Source: Galbula dea (taxonomy: Eukaryota; Chordata; Aves; Piciformes; Galbulidae). Taken from it: 64,000 bases of DNA. Position numbers and translations under genes: made by a program. Below, piece after piece: positions 58,901 through 64,000 of this stretch (within the stretch, counting starts at the first letter, position 1; each line of letters opens with the position of its first letter). The notes beneath the pieces were generated by a model. The model did not search any database. It worked only from the letters and a program-made list of their open reading frames with translations, and was not told the DNA's origin. The DNA lies in the NCBI GenBank assembly GCA_013399015.1, contig VWZX01004666.1, positions 660,400 through 724,399 of the forward strand, read 5' to 3'.

Positions 58901-61900
58901 GGTCCTATCTTGTCTTCTTGAAATGCCAGTACCCTCAGATCACACACTTCCCTTTCCTTCCTAGGTATTCAGCAAAACTGGCAGCATTGCTAGTTATAGT
59001 ATGTTTGCAAGAGAGTATGATCCCACTATACAATGCTAGTTGTACTTCTGCCTAAAGTATTGATACAACACAGGGAATTCATGACCATCACAGTATTTCT
59101 CAGTCTTCAAAATTCATCAAATCTACACCTGCATTGTCCTCTTAAGAACCAGCTCAACCAATGCTCTGTACATTTGCAGAAACAATAGCTCAGGTTTTAA
59201 ATGCCTTGCCATAAACAGTTGCAGAAAACAGCACTTAGCTAGTTGAGAGGCATGGAACACTCAAATAATGAAATCTTGTTTCCCCAGAGGAAAAAAAAAT
59301 TATGGGCTGGATGGAGTATCCTACAGGTTACACTCAGCCCATAGTAAACCATACTTCCATAAACAAATAGGAAAACTGCTAAATACAGTATCAAAAAACC
59401 TCTTAGCTGCTATAGTACAGAAAGAGACATGATTAATGAGAGTGCTCTTCCAAGTCTTTTTCATTTTTAATAGATAATAAATGGAATCTATAGTAACAGC
59501 AACACTCATCAAGATTTAAAACCAGAGGATGCTGACCTCTTCTAAACAAGCCTCGTGTTTTCTCTATAAAGTCAATCTGTCTGTTCCACAGATACCTTGC
59601 AGAGATAAAGAAAGAAATCAGCATAACATGTGGAAAGTCTCCAGGGATTTAGAAACACTGTCACAGGGAAAAAAAAAAAAAAAAGCAGTGCCTGATCTGC
59701 AAAGTAGCAGCTGGAGCAAGGTCAAAATTGAAGGAGAACTATTCCCAGTAAGATGCACCGAAGGAGAAATTCAGAATCTTTAATCTTACTCTTTTGTCCA
59801 GTTGTCTACAGATTAAATAGACTTCCACACAGAACATTTGTAATTCAAAGTTATTTTAAAAGCCTGTACATGCAAAAGAACTCCAGAGAGACCACAACAT
59901 TTGACATCCCTAAGATACCACATAACAACACATCAAACAAGATGGAGAACATGTGAAAGGTCACAATCATTATAAAGTAAACTAACCACAGAAAACATCC
60001 AAACTGTTTTCAAAACTGAAACCAAAGACCAAGTGAACACCAGCTTGTTCTTCACAAGTGAAATTAGGGAGAGGGAGGGAGCTAGGAAGAAATACACCAC
60101 TACATTATGATGTTAAAATTACTGCATTTGCTGAAAACAAAAGCAGCACCTCAGTACTAAACCCATCATAAGCAATCCTCCACACCACAAATACAAACCA
60201 GCAAACTACTTAGTGCCAAAGCCACAGCACCAAAGGTACATGCTAGCTGAACTCTGACCTACAAACATAACTCTGAAACAGAATAGAAAAACATGCAAAA
60301 AACCCCATAATATTTAAGTGACTTACAACCTTGCTAAAAAAGTAGTGCTCTCCACATAGCAAGTTACATGTTTGGCATCCTCACCTAAAGTGAATGAATT
60401 ATGGTATTCTCAGGCTTCTAACATGTGGCATGCTGCAGAACTACAAAGGATGCAGACTGATTATGTGAAATACATGATTCTTGGTATTTTTCCCCCCTTC
60501 AGAATACCTTTGCTATTCCTAAGAACATTAAACACTCATCCTTGTTAGAGATTACAAAAGAGCACATTTAAGGTAAAAACGGCTGGATAAAGAGAAGAAA
60601 TCATTTCCTACAGTCCAAAACATTTTTTTAATGCTACCACACCCAATATTACAAAAAAATCAGTTTGCAAGCTACTCACAACACAAATAATGCTATCAGA
60701 TATTCAAACTGCTTTAAGTGATTTTGACAACTTGACAAATTTGAACTATACTTTAAATTTCTATCGACTACAGTAAACTGATACACAAAGCCATCCAATT
60801 ATGCAAAATAAGCAATATTTAAGGTAAAATGTACTTGCTTTTCTCTGATCATCATCTTTGCAGTTCTGGAGTTTTTCATCAAAGAGCTAAAAGAAAGAGA
60901 TACTTGTGAAAATACTGAAAGTGTTATTTTTCCATACAATACCAGCCAGAAACACCAATATTTCTAAACCAAAAGCATTTAGTAAGTACTTATTTATATG
61001 GCCTTGTTATTATGGTCCAAGGCAGGTTTTGCCTAATATTTCTTCATGGTATTTGTGATATAACAAATATGTACCTAATTTTTCACATTATACCATCCTG
61101 TAAGAGAGCAAATCTCACATCCTGGCCAGCTCCACAGTTCTGTCTGGCATGGTCCTAGCACGTTCTGAACAAAAAGGTGAGCTTAAGTGATAAAAGTGAC
61201 ACTCATCAGAACACCTCCAACTGCCTTTCTTTTATTTCAGCAAAGACTTTTGGGGCATATAGAGTACTTACCAAACAGCCTCAGAACTTATCAGCCCTTC
61301 CAGGTACCTTGTTATTTAGGTATTCAAATCATGTAAGATTTGTATTCAGGTTCAAACCATGGAAGATTTGTAAGCACATCTTTTGCAAAGATATATGGTG
61401 AATTCCCAGCATTAACTTCTATTTATTTTCTTTAAAATGGAATATGAGATGCAGTTAAGCAAAGGAAAACAAACTCTAACTGAAAAGCTTGCATGTATAT
61501 TTAACATAAGATGAGCTGAAACAGTTAAAAGTTGCCTTTGAGAGCACTTTAAGGCACACACAGAAATAACCATTAAGTTGTTCAAGGAAGAAAAAGATTA
61601 AAGGTAAAGTTCAAAAGTTCATCACATCTACCCTTGCTCAGAAAAGAGCCTATAGTTTTTAGGCGAGTTACAGTTCCTCACTCAACTGCCTGCCTAAAGC
61701 CTACTCATGTGTTTCCTTTCCCTTGAGGTTCTAAAAAAAGATTGTAGTCAAATTCACTCTTCTTTCATATATTAACTAATTCCTATACCACTCCCCCCAG
61801 CTGGCCTGAAATAACAATTACAAGGTGTAAGATTTAAATACCTTACTTTAGTGAAGCATGCTAGATGGCTCTGGAGCAGGAGAAAAAGCTAACTCCTGAC

Positions 61901-62979
61901 CAAGTCTTTGCAGTTCAGCTTTGTTTTGGGGGTTTTTTTTGTTTGTTTGAATCACTTTTGCCTACCTCCATTTTTTATTGGCATGCTCTTCCCCCTCTCC
62001 ACCCTCCCCTGCAGCCGATTTTTTGCTGAATACCCCACGTGCAATACTTGCCCATTATATTCAGGGGAAAAAGAAACCCAAGCCAGCAGAACTGAAGCAA
62101 TCTTAACAGCAATTTTAACCTGCTGAGTCATGGGAAAAAGTGCCCTAACCAGCAGCAAAAACTGTTTTTCTCAGTAAGGTGAGTACTGAGAGGTATGACC
62201 TCATTATTCCTCACCTTCCCACCTCCTCTTAAAATACATGTACAAAGTGTAGAACAACTGTATCTGTTCCAAAATTTCTACTGAATGTTTTCACTCAAGG
62301 ACCAGATTATCCATCTGGAACAAATCATTATCAAGGAGAAGATTACCACTACTGCAACAAGTCTGAAACAACCTGCAACTGTAGCTACATATTACTTGAC
62401 AAATTTTCCAAAAATGGTATGAGCAAGATGATTTAACTCTGTTTGAAAATTAAACTTAAGTCATCTCTGTAATTTCCATTAGCCTATATATATACATATA
62501 CATATACAAAAGAAAGTTTCAGCCATTCTAAACCATTCCATAAAATCTGTTTCTAACTTTAACAACCCCAAAAGAACCTCTAAGAGAAAGCCATTTGCAG
62601 CTTATCACACCTCCTAGCTTAGAACTCTTAATTTTTAGAATTCTAGCAACAGTATTTGAGAAGTAGTGAGAATTTATGTAACATCCTAAGTCAGGGATAC
62701 TTTTTCTTCAGCTCACAGTCAGCACAGTCAGATGAGTGCTCTCTGTACCCCACATTTACCAGAACACCTAACAAGCATAGAACACGAATCTCTCTCTCTT
62801 GAGCTTCCTTTCAACTAGAACTTGAAATCTATACTAACAGGCAAGACTCCCAATACAGTAAATACACCAGTTAGCTACCATACCTTCAATTGGTCTATCA
62901 AGATCTGTAAGTAAGCATCAGCCTCGGTAAGCTTCTTGTCAAAGTCATGAACACTGGGAACAAAACCTGAATCCACACC
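40894..62979 (-). CDS. OSBPL9: OSBPL9 (ORP9), last 20 coding exons (partial gene)
   Basis: ORP9 exchanges phosphatidylserine or sterol for PI4P at ER-Golgi contacts, binding VAP proteins in the ER and, by its PH domain, Golgi PI4P. The 20 exons sum to 1896 bases (631 residues plus stop) and correspond to roughly residues 107-736 of the human protein. Order: coiled coil (four upstream exons), a Ser/Thr/Pro-rich linker, the FFAT-like motif EFYDADE, the acidic segment DDRDDDGEGE, then the lipid-binding domain with KPYNPILGE and the family signature EQVSHHPP, ending in LLKRLAAGKH. The PH-domain exons lie beyond 64000; a short PH-less form (ORP9S) is known in mammals. Two of the 19 introns have GC donors. 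It converges on NRDC. Confidence 0.95.
41071..41206 (-). CDS. OSBPL9: OSBPL9 coding exon, C-terminal helix
   Basis: It encodes LWKDVTYNLKIRDIDAATAA, then KHALEERQRAEARARK and ENETSWETR: the charged C-terminal helix of ORP proteins. The acceptor is ttaag|c; the split codon joined to the upstream exon reads Cys where I recall Ser in human. The donor is agg|gtgagc. A 450-base intron lies on the 5' side. Confidence 0.94.
41657..41748 (-). CDS. OSBPL9: OSBPL9 coding exon
   Basis: It encodes ENTVFIDTKKMPTIKKKVRK and LEDQDDFESR, plus two bases of a split codon at tg|gtaagg. It is part of the lipid-binding domain. The intron on its 5' side is 348 bases. Confidence 0.94.
42097..42175 (-). CDS. OSBPL9: OSBPL9 coding exon
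   Basis: It encodes SPNDKKPFCSIEGEWNGIMY and AKYATG. The acceptor is tttag|t and the donor ggg|gtaaag. The split codon with the upstream exon reads Tyr where I recall Phe in human. The intron on its 5' side is 853 bases, with a short AC run near 42489-42500. Confidence 0.94.
43029..43169 (-). CDS. OSBPL9: OSBPL9 coding exon
   Basis: It encodes SILTVPWIELGGECSISCSK, then TGYNASIVFHTKPFYGGKKH and RITAEI. The acceptor is attgcag|g and the donor ta|gtaagc. On its 5' side is a 102-base GC-AG intron. Confidence 0.95.
43272..43335 (-). CDS. OSBPL9: OSBPL9 coding exon (GC donor)
   Basis: It encodes GCVTCLDYDEHYILTFPNGY and GR with the Arg codon split. The exon ends gga ag and is followed by gcaagt; the next exon starts with the single base g before tcg att, so only the GC donor keeps the frame. 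The acceptor is tgaag|gg. The intron on its 5' side is 382 bases. Confidence 0.93.
43718..43828 (-). CDS. OSBPL9: OSBPL9 coding exon
   Basis: It encodes ISAFYAECFNKRIQFNAHIW, then TKSKFLGMSIGVHNIGQ. It directly continues the EQVSHHPP strand of the lipid-binding domain. The acceptor is cttcag|tt and the donor caa g|gtatgt. Confidence 0.95.
44098..44182 (-). CDS. OSBPL9: OSBPL9 coding exon with OSBP signature EQVSHHPP
   Basis: It encodes EPVSEGPVPWVSKSNVTFVA, then EQVSHHPP (44099-44122), the fingerprint of the oxysterol-binding protein family; its two His residues contact the PI4P phosphate. The acceptor is tgcag|gag and the donor a|gtaagt. Confidence 0.97.
44183..45716 (-). other. OSBPL9 intron (1.5 kb)
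   Basis: It contains a TA-rich microsatellite-like run near 44592-44620 and an AAC-rich simple repeat at 44947-45017. No gene is seen. Confidence 0.75.
44947..45017. repeat. AAC-rich simple repeat
   Basis: A run of imperfect caa and aacaac units without G on the plus strand apart from isolated bases. It is low-complexity sequence within an OSBPL9 intron. Confidence 0.6.
45717..45891 (-). CDS. OSBPL9: OSBPL9 coding exon, start of conserved lipid-binding core
   Basis: It encodes ISDQKDPKERMVQVVKWYLS, then [20 protein letters not shown] and [27 protein letters not shown] forms the wall of the lipid pocket in ORP proteins. The acceptor is cgtag|c and the donor atg|gttagt. The last residues vary and differ from human. 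Confidence 0.96.
46135..46220 (-). CDS. OSBPL9: OSBPL9 coding exon
   Basis: It encodes [20 protein letters not shown] and FAHPDLFV plus two bases of Ser (ag|gtattg). It is the start of the OSBP-related domain with its lid region. The acceptor is acccag|gtg. Confidence 0.95.
46221..47540 (-). other. OSBPL9 intron (1.3 kb)
   Basis: It holds a CR1 fragment antisense to the gene at 46464-46548. Open frames at 46684-46911 and 46872-47072 (+) carry no domain I recognise. Confidence 0.75.
46464..46548 (+). repeat. CR1 LINE 3'-end fragment
   Basis: tgtccctgccaggcaggggg, ttggaactagatgatctttg, ggtcccttccaactctga and attctatgattctat give a well-preserved CR1 end with two tail octamers. It is antisense to OSBPL9. 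Confidence 0.9.
47541..47659 (-). CDS. OSBPL9: OSBPL9 coding exon
   Basis: It encodes DLFDAPDDRDDDGEGESVEE, then [20 protein letters not shown]. An acidic segment precedes the first helix of the lipid-binding domain. The acceptor is tctag|at and the donor aag|gtaaac. Confidence 0.95.
47943..48055 (-). CDS. OSBPL9: OSBPL9 coding exon, linker
   Basis: It encodes SSGSAAVLTRSSTGSSLKRP, then DTTESLNSSMSNGTNDA. It is a Ser/Thr-rich, probably unstructured and phosphorylated linker. The acceptor is tttag|t and the donor gct g|gtaagt. Confidence 0.93.
48222..48381 (-). CDS. OSBPL9: OSBPL9 coding exon with FFAT-like motif
   Basis: It encodes SGQSAPSSSLTSPSHVNLSP, then NTVPDFSYSSSEDEFYDADE and FYQSSSSPKRCM. 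EFYDADE (48260-48280), with acidic and Ser residues before it, is the FFAT-like motif that binds VAPA/VAPB in the ER membrane. The acceptor is ccatag|ga and the donor ga|gtaagt. Confidence 0.95.
48768..48869 (-). CDS. OSBPL9: OSBPL9 coding exon, linker
   Basis: It encodes EPAQLCKSEQRPSSLPVGPV, then VASLGNQTPTPNST. It is a Pro/Ser-rich linker. The acceptor is cctag|aa and the donor aca g|gtacag. A 561-base intron lies on its 5' side. Confidence 0.92.
49431..49524 (-). CDS. OSBPL9: OSBPL9 coding exon, linker
   Basis: It encodes STINPVDAVYQPSPLEQSVV and STMPSQAVIPP. It is one residue longer here than human as I recall it (LEQSVV). The acceptor is tctcag|agc and the donor cca g|gtatgg. Confidence 0.93.
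49525..52530 (-). other. OSBPL9 intron (3.0 kb)
   Basis: It contains a minus-strand CR1 tail near 49825-49895. Open frames (49207-49677, 50308-50613, 50496-50729) show no domain. No other feature seen. Confidence 0.7.
49825..49895 (-). repeat. CR1 LINE 3'-end fragment (minus strand)
   Basis: aaatcatagaatagtcacat, ttggaagagaacttgaagat and catcaagtccagcc are the reverse complement of a diverged CR1 terminus. It runs in the same direction as OSBPL9. Confidence 0.7.
52531..52569 (-). CDS. OSBPL9: OSBPL9 coding exon (39 bases)
   Basis: It encodes DQNNEEKHADGLI, phase 0 on both sides (ccttaag|gac, ata|gtaagt). Its small size and symmetric phase make it a candidate for skipping. Confidence 0.9.
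53751..53815. repeat. A/C-rich simple repeat
   Basis: Imperfect aaaaccc and aaacacc units with no T apart from isolated bases. It resembles a degenerate telomere-like (aaaccc) run but is too irregular to be one. Confidence 0.55.
54425..54492. repeat. short tandem repeat ending in a 22-base palindrome
   Basis: Units ttaaactacc, ttaaactacca, tttaaatacc and ttaaatacc lie head to tail. The last runs into its own inverted copy, forming a perfect 22-base palindrome at 54459-54480 centred on ccttaagg, followed by one more forward unit. Confidence 0.8.
56120..56170 (-). CDS. OSBPL9: OSBPL9 coding exon
   Basis: It encodes SMVESIKHCIVLLQIAK, phase 0 on both sides (cctag|agc, aaa|gtaagt). It is the end of the predicted coiled coil. 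Confidence 0.93.
56461..56863 (+). repeat. CR1 LINE fragment, about 400 bases, 3' end
   Basis: gagaggctgagagagctggg, ctggagaagaaaaggctcag, aggagacctcatcaatgg, cactggaacaggttgcccac and the terminal ggggttggactac...tttatgattcc give an ordered CR1 3' part, the longest copy here. It is antisense to OSBPL9. Confidence 0.92.
57039..57068 (-). CDS. OSBPL9: OSBPL9 coding exon (30 bases)
   Basis: It encodes KIESLKETTS, phase 0 on both sides (ttacag|aaa, agt|gtaagt). It is very short but fits exactly between its neighbours in the conserved coiled-coil segment. Confidence 0.9.
57069..60838 (-). other. OSBPL9 intron (3.8 kb, GC-AG)
   Basis: Its 5' splice site is GC. It contains an A16 run at 59669-59684. 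Open frames at 57493-57768, 59321-59624 and 59529-59956 look like chance. Confidence 0.7.
60839..60886 (-). CDS. OSBPL9: OSBPL9 coding exon (GC donor)
   Basis: It encodes LFDEKLQNCKDDDQRK, phase 0 on both sides. The acceptor is tttag|ctc. The exon ends aaa and is followed by gcaagt; the only near gt, four bases on, would shift the frame into the next exon (aaa att gaa). Confidence 0.9.
60887..62883 (-). other. OSBPL9 intron (2.0 kb)
   Basis: It contains a TA/CA-rich run near 62485-62506 and a T/G-rich run near 61921-61950. No gene or known repeat is seen. Confidence 0.7.
62884..62979 (-). CDS. OSBPL9: OSBPL9 coding exon, first in window
   Basis: It encodes GVDSGFVPSVHDFDKKLTEA, then DAYLQILIDQLK, starting just after the PH domain of the full protein. 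It begins the coiled coil reported to pair ORP9 with ORP11. Phase 0 on both sides (tctag|ggt, aag|gtatgg). Confidence 0.94.
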
Positions 62980-64000
62980 CTAGACAGAAATAAATAAAAA
63001 ATCAAATATATAAATAGAGTTTCAGAGGAGGAAAAAAGATAGCAGAAATATTGTTTTGCCTGCCAAATGACTGATAAAATGCTGCCTTGCCTCTCATCCT
63101 GCCATGGGCAAACACAGGCACACAGCTGAACACATTTATCCTCTGAATATTTGCAGCTGAATCAGTAACAGAAAATTGCTACACATTTTCAGTGGGGGTA
63201 TAATCATCACATAGCAGAGTATTTCATTAGTTATGATTGAACAAATCCCCTTAAATTTCACTGATTAAAGTGTCTTCAATATATAGGGGAAAATATAAAG
63301 GGGAATTCAAGCTTTTCTGAAGACTCTCTTGTGATTCCATATTGGATGACTGCACATACACTTCCAACAATATTGCTCAACACATAGGTTCTTAGCTAAG
63401 AACTGAATTAACAAGTGCTAAATCTCTTCTTAAATATGGACCCAACTTTGAGAGGAAAAAAAAGGATTATTTTTCCTGGCTGCCCTAGTTCCTCTACAGC
63501 TATTATGACTTGCATCCTTCTCACTATATTTGATTTATTACGTTTTATTGCACGTATGTTAACAAGGACAAAGTATTACTGCAATTAAGACTTCTTTTGT
63601 GTTTTCTTCCTTGCAAATTTGTTTCCTTTAGTAATGTAAGACTCAAAGCACACTTCTGCACATAAAATAATCCCTATATTTAAACTGATGAACCATGTAT
63701 TTAAAGATCAGAACAAACTCCCACTGGGGCACCACATCTTTAATTACAGGAAAGAAAGGAGAGGATTCTTGAAATTTGTTACTTCTGACTTCATGCACAT
63801 ATGCTATTTGAACACATTTAAGGTTTGTTTATATAATACCTTTAATGCAATTGGAACTGCAAAACAGTTGAAGCACTCCCAGCTTAAAAAAATCTGTACA
63901 ACCCAAGTTAAATATATAGGAGGAAAAAACCCGAGGAGGCTAAAGAAGCAAACATCAGTTATAAAAAACATCATTCTGAGAACATCATAGCAGTGACAAG
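62980..64000 (-). other. OSBPL9 intron (5' part cut by window end)
   Basis: No PH-domain exon, CpG-rich promoter or repeat is recognisable. The open frame at 63688-63990 (+) has no domain. The PH-domain exons must lie further right. Confidence 0.7.

Noticed and set aside
1..64000. tRNA, rRNA, microRNA, CRISPR array or retroviral provirus
   Set aside because: I looked for tRNA boxes, paired LTRs, gag/pol motifs, strong stem-loops and regular spacer arrays, and saw none that I could support.

Overview
The window is nuclear DNA from a vertebrate, almost certainly a bird. It carries three intron-rich genes in an AT-rich background. Its only recognisable dispersed repeats are fragments of the CR1 LINE, with the diagnostic 3' end (ggttggact.gatgatct...tccaaccc...attctatgattct) that dominates bird genomes. 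The gene order matches human 1p32.3: RAB3B and NRDC in the same direction, with OSBPL9 convergent to them. I built the exon models by hand from open frames, splice sites and remembered orthologue sequences. In all three genes every exon junction is phase-consistent. NRDC sums to 3486 coding bases (1161 residues plus stop), and the OSBPL9 part sums to 1896 bases (631 residues plus stop).

Layout. 1-10700: the 3' part of RAB3B (+ strand), with a long intron, the last two coding exons (5963-6087, 8286-8473) and the 3' UTR; its start lies left of the window. 10700-12330: intergenic DNA with one CR1 fragment. 12340-13640: a CpG island that is the promoter and first exon of NRDC. 13064-39423: the complete NRDC coding region in 31 exons (+ strand), encoding nardilysin, an M16 metallopeptidase. 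39424-40893: a tail-to-tail interval holding the two 3' UTRs. 40894-62979: 20 coding exons of OSBPL9 (- strand), covering the coiled coil, FFAT-like motif and the whole sterol/PI4P-binding domain; the N-terminal PH-domain exons lie right of the window.

The genes do not form a pathway. RAB3B acts in regulated exocytosis, NRDC in proteolysis, ectodomain shedding and possibly mitochondria, and OSBPL9 (ORP9) in lipid exchange at ER-Golgi contacts. Their linkage is ancestral synteny.

I found no new biological system. The points most worth a second look are three GC-AG introns among about 50, a regularly spaced array of CCAAT boxes in the NRDC promoter, a possible dual start in NRDC with a mitochondrial-type leader, an NRDC exon 2-3 intron too short for the extra cassette known from human NRDC, and a few perfect palindromes in introns.
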